Positions 12,111 to 20,399 of a DNA stretch of 64,000 nt are shown here, one piece after another. Under the pieces are notes generated by a model. The model did not search any database, was not told where the DNA came from, and saw only the letters and a program-made list of their open reading frames with translations. Each line of letters starts with the position of its first letter. The first letter of the stretch is position 1. The position numbers were made by a program, and so were the translations under genes. The DNA is from Sarcocystis neurona (lineage: Eukaryota > Apicomplexa > Conoidasida > Eucoccidiorida > Sarcocystidae), in contig KL647291.1 of NCBI GenBank assembly GCA_000727475.1, forward strand, positions 10,457 to 74,456. The letters run 5' to 3'.

Positions 12111-12318
12111 GTCTGCACAGTGGCAATCCACGGGGAGAAACCCCTTGGCCAACGCTGAGATTCACTGCTGCCGCCGTGAAGGCGACATGAATAAGGAGGC
12201 TTAGCGGGCCCATGGCCGGAAGGATCGGCAGCCTCCACAGGTGACACATTGGAGCCACACTTGGGGAGGTATGCAGCAAAAAAGCCAGGGGGACCAAGCC
12301 GTAGAAACCGAAGCCCAT
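1..12318 (-). CDS. Giant tandem six-cysteine (SRS/6-Cys-like) surface protein, 3' end beyond window
   Basis: A single minus-strand frame is open from the ATG at 12318 to the left edge, 4106 codons without a stop or intron. It starts with a hydrophobic leader; a second in-frame ATG at 12213 would give a neater signal peptide and is an alternative start. Then come 26 complete domains and one partial domain, each about 150-155 residues. Every typical unit shows the same six cysteines in order: a first Cys in VPVC, one in RFICP, one in CDVQ, a pair in CYLC, and a last in CHVVI. Between them are FFH, the APRLxDYVPTGRL block and WRRxYxF, with an LP just before CYLC. This layout resembles the SRS (SAG1-related) fold of coccidian surface antigens, and domain 1 is closest to it (FTLNVPTLP before its CYAC). 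Acid- and proline-rich linkers join the units. I infer a secreted, surface or cyst-wall protein; a GPI anchor, if any, lies off the edge. Confidence 0.82.
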   Translation of the reverse strand, partial: MGFGFYGLVPLAFLLHTSPSVAPMCHLWRLPILPAMGPLSLLIHVAFTAAAVNLSVGQGVSPRGLPLCRPLYALDGYPQREPVVRLRVTPENHSVTFACSADAVLFPPFADSANPQIATFYPVGPGDTCDVSAQTTPRLSDILPDARLSSQTIFHQGTLSKVFTLNVPTLPPEEKKLCYACVQSRDLRGGCLVEIVVEAGYPVEETSLEESDLSTAPAGPIPVCEPVATFASFMQEGRGILHLTVDKPHSTVRFICPHSRTSPRQLGPKAPAVVYPTRADGLCDFTRKVTLTSLLPGATLSTDCDISDGKIARLVKVQVEALPPQPVSFCFSCVRKRKAQACTVIITVMPEIDPAFQTFDPPVCVPGSTSALRLTVDEENRGAQFFCPSNCSLFPELALAGPACSVFYKVDALQEKCDLLQPPTRLADVIPGAAVHENLLDRHGTLLRLYAFHIPNLPSEKIQLCYMCVPEGRVNEGCSIIVDVASKFREVEPTHSSLEPAPFSDEAGVPVCRFGDHETLVLSVEHPLQSVKFICPAGSVVSPFNAVSSDPGEASFFPLTAEGRCDTHARTPRLVEHVPSARLALDSIVQDRLGNIWRRVYSCTVAELPAHEQNLCYVCVDPKDFTKDCHVVVKVAGQPPMGLPQPQPESALSEPAELPEERDVPACRLGSVDPLRLTIDHPTTKVKFTCPSRSVIYPENAVSLDPADALFFRVGPDGMCDIGSKAPRLSDHFPYARLRLQSKIKDKQGQTWRRIYAFAVAEQPHLDREVCYLCVSERDPTESCHVVIKVVGKPSALPPEPEPESEPVEPDMLHAEYGIPVCQLGAMESLVLTVEQPTQSVKFTCPSGSVIYPEKALAADTTESLFFRVGSKNTCDVQARAPRLVDHVPKSNVQLLWVVKDQRGYTWRRIYSFSLDEPPAHDQELCYLCLLPQDRSQVCHVVIRVIGKAVPPIAEPEPESLPPEPAERPEEANVPLCRLGVSESLMLTVNTPSTTVHFRCPGGSTIYPEKAVAPNVAESVFFRAGWTGKCDVQKRAPRLIDYVPKARISLTSTVTDDRNTVWRRVYGFSVKELPDQDQEVCFVCMSHREPDKACHVLIKIVGKPKPLLTEPEAESEPVEPDTVPEEEGSVVCPLGSKESISLSLEQRGKVRFTCPARSVIYPEKATAGPDDSLYFRVGPDNMCDVRERAPTLSSALPRGRLRLQAMVKDLRGRIWRRIYSFTVAQLPEVTQSFCYMCVSPRNAAEACHIVIKVAGKPLPGPAEPEPEMPPSEPSLMKEEVGIPICRLGSLEPLVLSVEKTVDSLNFICPSGSHLFPEQALAAEPMDSLFLRVGPGKTCNMRGRVPRLVAYLPRARLSLRSEIKDISGQVWRRVYTFSVGQLPTQDEEICYVCLSRRDPTQMCNVIIKVTGNPVLLPREPEPESEPREPVTAPTEQGIPVCRLGSLKALQLSVADPPGSVRFICPSGSRIYPQSATSAQPNEALFFRVGGDDLCDVQTRAPKLVDHVRKSSLRLQLSVKDRRQITWRRVYTFTVGEPPLRDQKLCYLCMSERDPEELCHVVIHVHGKPVPPPDEPEAEPEAVEPELLPEEAGVSQCIPGSVEPLRLSIEKRDDSVRFICMGGSSIFPVKAAALDPAESLFLRRGPGNLCDVRPHAPRLMEYIPEARLHLQKTVRDIRGRIRRRLYAFSVASLPPQDEEVCYVCWHGTVATESCHVLIEIKKQVVSALPQPEPESEAPEPELLYEETDVPVCHPGSMEPLFLTVTNPMSRAKFICSSDSVLYPEEVTATTSNPLFFRVTSNNTCDVQSKAPRLYSTIPSANVRLISTARDSRGKPRRRLYEFSLKQLPVDDQRVCYLCVSRESPQQNCHVVITVNGKPPISPPMPEPEIEPVELQLFAEESGIPVCQVSPQGSLLLSIQHPDESADFLCPGGSEIYPRNAVSHDSEESVFFRARRDNSCDIGSKAPRLNEYVPRSSLSLRFTAHDQQGRAIRRLYSFRTAQLPPEDQKLCFLCLNYRNPAENCHVVIAVRGEALPGPLEPEAESRGEEPQQTSDESGVPVCQLGSDDPITLTLQEPQTDVKFVCPSGSSIYPEKAISEDPLQALFFRVDAGTVCDVQSRAPRLVEHVPSGRLHLVSVIKDRRGKVWRRLYQFSTSVAPQENQELCFVCVPREDPLQSCHVIIRVVGSPAPPPEEPEPESTPAEPATVKQEANALLCPLGSEKPLKLAVSEPNTVVKFTCPSDSAVFPASAISDAPAESRFLRTKESGGCDMAGKAPKLTDHLPEGRFSLLTTVRDKRGRAWRRVYGLAVSGLPSEERTFCYVCVHHHDARRTCHVQIKVNAVRLPKDPLPESTPREPELSEDDAAVPLCGLGGNRALELSLAFPSTTVAFACPAGSSLYPEGATAVDYAPSVFLRTLQSRTCDIQSTAPRLEDHLPTGRVQLRSLVKDDSGTVWRRIYTLTLEKFPADDLELCYLCMAGSNIRQSCPVIIRVTGQEPLPQPEPESTGLEPEAAPEEAHVASCQLGSLSPLSLKLDPTTRQAKFVCPSGSVLYPEKALTEDRRQSLFFRAEDRRRCDVQERAPRLTEFVPTARLDLSLVIRDRRGRIWRRLYELSVSDYPAEEVELCYMCVSPQEPSQNCHIIIKIPAKAPLPEPEPESEPVEPTRLPEEEGVPVCQLGTQGHLLRVTRPGDVLRFSCPSGSAIYPGSAVSDSSRSLCLRALGDGTCDAHAKAPRLADLVPAARLALRAVARDKRGKIWRSLFEFRVDELPSEDQRLCYLCVSRQDPSQICQVIIHVEKRPPLVDAEPESAPVEPPEKTSKEIGAHTCNLGGEKPLQLLIQRAEDTARFICPSGSVLYPEGAISPDSSQAIFFRVGRDGTCDVQLKAPRLVNYLKSGRVRLLATVKGSHGKIWRRVYEVSVRELPPQYVELCYLCAAGSDPAEVCHVVVGVTGKPPLVQPEPESEPREPAESPEEAGVPTCQLGFDNRLELRLEHLQERLRFTCPSSSLIYPEKAAPPDASQALFFRTGRNGLCDIQNRAPRLLAYLPGSRLQLLSSVRDSRGHTWRRVYEFESLQSPPQDVTLCYLCVKPTDPAQLCHVVITVAQTPPAVLPQPEPESEPQEPEVTPEEAGVPVCRPGTDERITLTIQNAPDRVKFICPADSLIFPEIPDFSDPTQSLFFHARTGDVCDVQPKAPRLADHIPSGYIQEVATVRRGRPPLWRRVYEFGIRELPVEESHVCYLCRSRSDSAKLCHVLIHITGRPLPPEPIPMSESEEPAATEEEAEVPVCRPGSYEPLELKVERPNEWVRFICPSGAGIYPSEAVSVDAARAVFFHVGRLNMCEVQAGAPRLADYVPTGRLQLLAAISSRHHKTWRRLYGFKVQELPDEERHVCYLCVPRRDPSKACHVAIKVSGMPSPPEPEPRSESEVPVETEEDAGVPVCALDSYQPLKLSLDRPNELVRFACPEGSLIYPTSALSANPSQSLFFHPGPRSFCDVQGKAPRLVDYIPTGRLLLLKAIGHRQKIWRRIYGFSVKSLPVEETALCYMCVLRREPGNACHVVIRVPAAPAPQEPDSETEPKEPASDPEEAGVSVCPTGSSAPLVITLKQASDTAKFICPSGSVIYPQRALSADPSRRVFFHTDQDEICDIRSRAPRLLDYVPTGRLRLLKSVGNPHGRLRRRLYAFGISELPESAQNICFMCVRLGDPAQTCHIVIRIAGRGLEVPPEPEPESEMGEPAETADEAGVPVCRPGSAERLELSVKCGPGRTRFVCPSGSTIFPAAAISLDRAKSLFFHAGRGAVCDVTPRAPRLADHVPGGYLQEVATVKDSHLKVWRRVYEFGVGDLPLEETDVCYMCVSRRDLSQACHVLIHVAAKPAPPDPEAEAESEEPAETTLEAGVPVCRLKSCDPLELHVRHPDEVALFICPSASAVSPLRAVSKDCRSMLFFHTGRRQLCDVQEKAPRLSEYVPTGRLQLLSTISSRHRVWRRLYAFSVKQLPAEHQDVCYVCVSRRDPSETCHVVIHVSAAAPPEEPEPESEIAEPEFEEEEREVPQCHLRSREPLVLTLVQAHRDTRFICPSGSTIYPAKSIMRDPKERLFLHAELGRKCET

Positions 12319-15300
12319 CAGACAAAGAAGTACGGAGGAATGTGTCTGTCGGGGGCTCTCCCTCGAATTAGAAGATAGCAGCCTTTTCCGGAGGAAAAAA
12401 CGATGTTCTACCTGGCGTCGAAAAGCCAGTCAGCACATGTGCGGACATGATCATAGACATGCGCGTACAATACAAAAAAGAAAGGAGAAAGTGTGGAATG
12501 ATTCATCCAATTATTTCCTTGATAATCCACGAGGTGGACCCACATCGCTGCAGGGATGTAATTTTCTGGAAGATCTCTCTGACCGCAGGGCACAAGGATG
12601 ACAAGTTTTGCTGAAAAGAAATGTGTATATGGGTTCGGTGACGTGTCTACTGGGGCTCAATGTAGTCAGTGTGTTCACGCGTGATGTCGCGTGCGTGAAG
12701 ACGGCGGTGTGGGGGACACGCACCCTTGAGGGAAGGGCAACGTGACAGAAGATCTTCGTCCAACCTTGCGTTCCAGCGGCAGGTGGTGGTACGGACAGAG
12801 CAAGTGACGTGTTAGACGGGCACGCTGCGGGTGTCGTCAGTCAGTCACGGCGCCTGAACGTGAATCGGGCCGAGAATCGCTTCTCCCCCAGCGTAGCGCA
12901 ACAGATGTAATGCCATGTCTCCTCCGCGTGCTGCACGTGTATTTATACGGACTCGTCCGCGCAAGTGAAGCAGTACGCGTGCCGTCGTCGCGGTTCCGGT
13001 CGTTCAGACCGTTGGTCACAGGCCTGCGCATCAATCCCACCCCGTTCGACTTAGCTGCAGTTGCGTCCCATTCCAGCTTGCCGAAGCAATTCAGTGACGC
13101 AAGGCGAACGATGGCCCCACGCGATTCTGTATGTTTGTGGCCGTAGACGTCGCAAAGGAAGAGATACGCGCAAGTACAGCTCCAGACACGGATTGCAGCA
13201 TTTTGGTAGAGATGTGCAACGGAAGAGACACGCGGCGTGAGGGCGGCGCAGTCCGCGCTCGCCGTTTTTGCCGCATCAGCTACTAATAGCTGTTCGTGGA
13301 AGGTGATAAGCAAGTAATAGAAAGTGCCACTGTACGCCTCATCACCGCACACACTTGTTCTACCTCAAAGTCTCCGTGCGCAAGAACGAAAAAGTGTGTA
13401 GGGACTTCATCATCGCATAGGTTTCGGGCCATCAGTATATACGTGCAGTCAGTTGTTTTCCCTCCCAGTCACCATATGCAAGAATGGAATCATTGTATCT
13501 CTTCGGGCAGGAAGAGACGGGCGTGCAAGGCTGTGCTACGTAAAAAAGCGCATTTTTTCCTTTCTGTAGAATGACGTCTTACACACTTCAGTAGACACGC
13601 AGAAACGAAAATTTGAGACAAAGGACACGCTGTCGCTCCGCTCTAGCCGATTTCATAATAGAATGAACGGCATATGAACACATCCATGTCGCAGATATTT
13701 ATTCGCCGTTCGTGCGGAGAAGTCAATGCATATGTCATTTGTTTGTCGGAATACATCTTCGTCTTTCTCCTGCGAGGTTGTGAAGCAGCAGCAGTCGGGG
13801 TGCCCTTCAGCTGGCAAGTTAGGGACCCGTTTGGAAACGGACGAGTACAACTCTAAATACGACAATCCGCGTAGCGGCGCTGCAGATACTTGAAGAAGTT
13901 CCGCTTGTCCCCTCAAGAGAGTGCAAGACAATTAAAGGTGAGAAGGCAGCATTTATTTGAACAAGCCCAACAATCAACAACTCTGAAAGATGGAGAATGA
14001 GTCACTGAAAGTGTCCGCAACGAGACCTAGGGGCCCTCCGTTTGTCACAACTTCGCTTCGTGGAACGGTGGTAAAACTTATAGGTTCAACACTTCACCGC
14101 TCACACTACAGCCTGAGCAAGGTCAGTCGCACTCCGCCGGGACCAGCAAAAAACGGTGCCATCCTTCTCGCATGAAGCAGGAAGAAACCGCTCTGCAGGT
14201 TTGGCCTATATCCTGCAGAGGGAGCGGATAAGCTGTGCAGCGTGCGAAGGCCGACCAACTCTTAGCTGTCTCGGTGTTCGAAAACCGAATTTCTTGCTGG
14301 GCAAATTTTACGTGGACTTCTCCGTTGTGTTCTTCACTGTTCGCCTTCGATCAGTTTTGTTTTTGCGGACGCGCTAGTCTCCGCGAAGTGACTGACGTGG
14401 TGGTCCTGGATTTCTCGTGCCGCACGAAGCACGCCGAGAACAGTCATTCTACCATTCTTACACCACTGAGTGGTCATCAATGCAACGTGAAAACCCAGTC
14501 GTAGCACAACTTCCGCTGGACGCACTAAGCGTATGTGACTGGCACAGCAAAGGGATGTTTGTTGAAGTATCACTCTCCTTCGATATGCACAGCGAAGAGC
14601 GACCTGGGCGCCGCAGTCAGTATTCTTGCAAACAGCGCAAAAAGGCAGACAACCCCTGCACCCGTCTCGTCTAGGGGCCCTGCACTCTGCTGACAAACCA
14701 GCTGGCTGCACTGGCGTGTATAACCGGTGCGACAGACGTGACGGTTGTTGTTTCGGCCACAAACAGATCGTGCACCAGCGGAGTCGAAATGGATCAACTG
14801 CCTTCGGAAGTGCCGTCATCTCCCATGTGAAGAGCGCCTTGTAAGGGAAGCGCCACGTGTTTGTTGAAACATACAAAGGATGCTCTGTGGAAGTTGTAGT
14901 CGGAACCAGTCGCCCATGAAAGAGTTTGCTAAGCCATGGCGAGCAGGTGCGCTTCAGAACCGTCCAACGCGACCAGTTCTGCCTGTAGGGCGTAGCGCTG
15001 GATCTAGCTTCATTTACGCTTTACTCTCAAAGAAGCGAGGAGCGAGACCTGCATAGATATTTTGGAAGACTGCTGCTGCCTAGTCACGTCATTCGCTAAT
15101 CTAATTATTCGCCAAATTATGTCGTTGTACGGGGCAGTATGAGAGCTACGTCTGATTTAGATCAATTTCAATAACACCCTGTAGCGTATTGTCGTCTGAC
15201 TCACATCTAAGACAGAAAGTTGAAGCTTGTTGTGATAGACGAATGCCCGAATCTATGTCGAGTCGGTCCGCGAGAGGACAAATCAGATCACGTCAGATGT

Positions 15301-17700
15301 CTTCGAGGCAAGAGGCGAGCAATTACAGCACACGACACGCAAGTGGGAGTCTCTGCATGGACCGAAAACAAATGAGATAATAACAGTGCGTTGGGTGGAC
15401 AACACGTAGAACAGTCACGCTTGTACAGGCACCCAAGCAGAAGATTAACTCGGCACTGCGACCGTCCACAGCATTGTTACAGGTCTACAGATTAGTGCCG
15501 TCCGCTGCTTCAGGACATAAGGACGCGACCGTCGTAGGCGTCGGGTTGAAAGGAGCCACGCTCCGTTCACCTCTTGGCGCAGGAGGGTGCTTGTTCAAGA
15601 CCACAATGTGACTGGATCTTCCGTAGGGTACTGTGAGCACTGTTGCCTCAGACTAGTCAATGTTTTCCGCGAAGAGAACGTGCATTGGCACAATGGCATC
15701 AAAAGTATAATGCAGGCGTCCTTTGAGTTCACTTACCCGAAATAATGCCATCGGCCTCCTTTGACAGACACACGCTTTCATGCCGCCCACAGTTAAGATG
15801 ATGTTGAAGCCGAATAATATAGGAAGAAGTCACACGATACTTCCATCCGTCTCTAAAAGTATGTTTCGGCCACACGTATACAGGCATCCCGAGGGCGGAA
15901 GCGTCACAACATCTGCCGTTGCTATGATCTGTGCAGCAATCCCTACTTCACGTTGTGGCACGGCCATGTTCTCAGACTGCACTTTCGAAAGGAGAAACGC
16001 AGGCTTCCACATTGTACACGGCATATCCGTTTGAAGTTTAAATGCTACTGTGATCGTGGTAACGTCTTTGGACGTGGAAACCATCTAACACCGCAGTGGC
16101 ATGGCACCACAAGCGAAAACAACTCAGTAAGCATAATTAAAAGCCCACCGAAGAGACTTGTTCTCCTATCGACGCAGATCCCAACGTATTTTAGAGACAG
16201 AACGTGTCCGTTTCACCAGGTCACACACGCTAGTGAACGAATGGCAGCTTGGTCGCGCAGCTCAATCACAAGCTTTTTGTTTGGTGTCGCTACCGATACG
16301 TCTGATACCAGGGGCAGCTCAAGATGGTTCTCACAGGGGATGGGCGCAAACAATCCAGACTGTCAGCACTCCAAAAGACCGCAGTACAACGGGCGCCTCT
16401 AAAAATTTAGGAGTCGCATCCGCTTCAGTATTTCACTAGCAGATATGAGAGCAGGCGAAAGAGGATTGTCACTGTGGACACATTGCTGCCTTCGACTTGT
16501 TCGACAGCATCTGTCCAGTATGATGCAGCTCTGACATGTTGACGTTTGCGAATGGCTCGATGTTACTGTGTTGTTTAAGAGAAACAAATACGCTGATGGT
16601 TCACAAGCCTACTCAGCGTCTGCCAGCTCAATCCAGTAAGGAAGCCTTCGCGAACATGGACGCATACCATCCGTGTCACGTTCTGACTGCTACCTTTCCA
16701 CGACGATATTAATGATGACACCAGCTTCCGTGGACCGGTATCTTCTCCATGTATTATGTCAATGCCACCTTCCCTGTCACAAATGCTAATATGGCGTGAC
16801 GTCGCCCTCCGGAGCAACGTTGGAAACAACTGCAAGCGTGCCGGCAGTATACTGCCTTCTTGCGAAAGTGCACACTGTTACACGCACGCAGAGAGAAACT
16901 CCCCCTTTCAAGTGATACAAGTGAACCTCCCGCTGCGGCAACTAGTCGTTGACGAAGTAACGCGCTTTAGAGTTGCTAAGCGCGGGGACACACTTCAAAC
17001 TATTCTAGTGCTCACGTCGGTTTGGATCTCTACTAAGAATAGTGTCATATCAAATTTACTCTGTGCGGGCGTCGGCTGCACCTTGGACACCCTAGCTCAC
17101 ACACGAATTCCAGCATCAGTGCAGTTGCCCCTCAGCGGAAAATCTTTCCAAATAATGCGGCCTTGCGCATCAGTCCATTGCGGACGAGTTGGATCGGATT
17201 TTTTGCCGGCGGCACGTTGATTCCAAGACGCAGAAACTTGCGACGATCGCAACACTACAAACGACGGTCCCACGAGTTCTGCGGTGTCACACGAATTTTA
17301 AAATATGCTGCGCTGTTCGTGGCAAACTTCACGAATAGCAGACCGTCGATAAGAAAAAGTACACGCGAAGTTCGCCATCACTTATGTGCAAAGTTTACGC
17401 CTGGACGTTGGAAAGGACGTCTTCTGAATTTCGTTACCCCCACACCGCACTGTACCCCAACCGCCTGCTTACCAATCGGCCTTGTGCGCGAAGCTGCGCC
17501 TAAGCAAGTGCCCCAGAACTGCTTGACTTACAGTATCGTTGTGCCGACGCGCCCCGCTGCGCACTGCGGCTTGTCCGGTCTGACTGCTCATTTTTCAGTG
17601 GAACAACAAGCAAGGCACGATACATATTTAAGACTTACAGTGTGTGCCACCCGACTCAGACGGACGATGTAACCGTATGGGTAGTCTATTAACCCGAATC
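12319..17700. other. Gene-poor upstream region of the six-cysteine gene
   Basis: I see no exon here that I can support. Open frames on both strands are short (at most about 180 codons), lack recognisable motifs and overlap each other. The first kilobase upstream of 12318 should hold the promoter of the six-cysteine gene, but I cannot point to a defined element. Small unconserved exons or a non-coding RNA cannot be excluded. Confidence 0.4.
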
Positions 17701-20399
17701 ATACGCGAATGCCCCAGGGGTCTCAAACTGCACAGACGCACGTGTAAATCACGGTACACATAACTACCTGCTCCTGTGCCACTTATCCCTATAAATCCAC
17801 ACATACTCCTACACTGCATGTCCCAGTGGTGTTGAACACACGCAGGACGCATCCCCAGATTCGTTTGATCTATTGTATGCATCCATACATGCGTTCCCCA
17901 TCCATTCGCTCTAAATAACAAATCTCCAGACGACTTACCATCCTGACGTACGAGCTGTTTTCGGCACGCGCAAAACTTCCACGACCGTGTGGACAGAAAA
18001 GCGCTACAAGTTCACGCATCGAAGGCTTCTCACCATCCAGGTAATCTTTTTCCATAGTAAAATGCAGGCGACCCAACACACGTATCCTGTTGCTTCCACA
18101 GAAAAAAAAGACGCCAACGCGCTCGCTGTTCCTGTACACTCGTTCCGAAGCAGCAGGTATGTGCCGGGCGGTACTCACTCATTTACTCTGTCTGAATACA
18201 ACGTGCACGTAACAAAGGTGCAAACCAGCTCAGTGCCCATTCGGCGAAAAATGTCCCTACGATCTCTCCACGGTGCATACAGTGCCGATGCCTGCTGCCC
18301 GACAGCCGCTTGGTCACATGGAGGGGCGGCCATTTAGAAAGTAGCTTCGGTTGATACACCTGGCGGCCAGCGAGTTCCCTACTACAACTTACCGATATAT
18401 TCGATATCCACATGTAAGAATGGCACTCCCATATCCTCACAGAGCACGCTCCAGCTATTTCACAGGCATCTCTCCGGAAGCATCGCACAATGTAAACGTT
18501 AGAACATCTATGCACGACGTTATCGAATCATCACAATCAGCCAGCTACGGGTTACCTGATGAGGGCTGCAAGGACAGAAAACTATACGAATGTCCACATC
18601 CGAATGCTACGTCAACTATCCACTAAAAAACTTGCAGCTGAATCCTAACGATACCATTTATATACAGCACAGTCACACTTTAGAGTCTTCTACCACACCT
18701 GCGTACAACCTTGCTGGATTACAACCTACATGTGCTGGTTCGTACGCCTTAACATAAAATTCACACAAGTTTGCGCACACCTGCACCCTAGCAGACACTA
18801 CACTTTGCAGGCTGGCACTTTACCACTTCTTGCAATCAACGCAGAAGCCGCTATTCGCGCCTGATGTATCCGCAGCAGGTTACGTCGATCCGTCTATAGT
18901 GTACCGCTGGGCACAGCAACTGCCGCGCAAATTTATAACAGTCGCAATGCGTCAAGAACAACTTTCCAACGACCCACCTCTGCAAAGAGGACACTACAAC
19001 GGAAAACTAGAGCGAGTAGCAACATACCACAAAATTCCACGTCACCACAAAGGCGCATCAATGCTTCAAACAGTCTTTCATCGGTCTGTCAGGTGACGCG
19101 GTCGTTCAAAACTGTACGCGATGAACTGCACATTGACCCTTTTACGCAGTGTAGTCGACAAAAATACGCCGTCTGTCGACGTCCTATCAGGAGTGCATAT
19201 CCACGTAGTGAGACTGGCAGTCGCAGTCAGCGATCGGAATGATCCAAGCGAAAAAGCACCCCATAACAAAATCTCCAGGTTGGCGTGACGGTCATGGCAC
19301 TAAAAAAAAAGTGTCTGCGAGAGCATGGGAGAGAGCCACGCAGAGAATTTGAACCACAACACGAAATCCGCACGTGGTATACTAGTCCGGAAGTTGGGAA
19401 CCTTCGGGCAAAACACCCATGAAACAACACGTGGATGTGTGCACCGCCAAATGATGTTTTCCCCGCAGCTAATTCACACCACCGCATTTCCTGCTTCACC
19501 TCAGTATCACACCACCTTGACGTCTGCGGATATCCTAGCGATGCCTACGCAACGCAGTTGACGTACCGGTGTTGGCGCAGCTCTGGTGGAGCGAAACCCG
19601 TTGCTTGCCCCTGATGCGTGCAGCATGCGTTGTCCATGCGGGCAAGCACAAAACTACATTGCTGCATTTACAGAGAAGTTTCTTGATGTTCGGACTAGTC
19701 ACCCAGTGTCACACGTTTAATAATGGGCAGTGCAGCATCTAGCACTCGTATCCGTAGTCAGCCCTATCGCTCACAGCCATGACATAACAACTCCGTCCAC
19801 CTGCTTGTCTCCGCTTCTGATGCTACGGCATCAAAATCAAGCCTCCTGTCTCTCCTCCACCGGTCCTGCTTGACTGGGTGAGTTTCAACTTAAATACGGG
19901 CATTATACCCTTCAGCAATTATCTCACTCATGCTTCGCTGTTGTTGGCTCGCGTATGCCCGCTGCGCGACAAATCCTTGTTGTATAACTTGCCCCTTCCA
20001 CTCCTGCCATGCCGTCGGCTTGGCACCACAGTCACCCATACGAGCCCCCTGCACAAAGCCACAGAAATCTCACAATGTTCGCCTTATACGATGTGGAAAC
20101 TGATCTTCACTACCATCTCTGAGTCGTCGAGCACCTGCCTTCATTAAACGCCGGAACCACGCACACGTCGGAGCATCAACCTTACGCGCATAAGCAGCTC
20201 GACGCGCAACGTACTCGCAGACAGACAGTGTGTGCGGCAGCGGCAAGTTTCACCACTTGACCATCTGCATAATTCACTAGAACGCTAACACGCAGCTCGC
20301 CTACTTACGCGTTTTACGCACACTCGCCCTTTATTCGGCAAAACATGCAACCGCGCTCACTCCGACTGTCAGCGCTCCGTCCAACCCTAACACACTCTG
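17700..20399 (-). other. C-over-G skewed non-coding stretch, possible 3' UTR or terminal introns of the BET-like gene
   Basis: From about 17.7 kb the plus strand becomes clearly richer in A and C than in G, and this continues into the minus-strand BET-like coding region to its right. Left of 17.7 kb base use is more balanced. No open frame is convincing. The skew, and a good splice-donor-like GTGAGG just before the BET stop (complement of 20421-20426), suggest this may be transcribed with that gene as a long 3' untranslated region or extra 3' introns. This is inference. Confidence 0.3.

Noticed and set aside
120..12325. Dozens of short open frames on both strands across the first 12 kb
   Set aside because: They recur at the repeat period and are antisense or shifted readings of the six-cysteine array, which occupies one continuous minus-strand frame.
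14334..17672. Frames of 150-180 codons on both strands
   Set aside because: They overlap each other, show no motifs, signal or coiled coil, and have no consistent splice chain.
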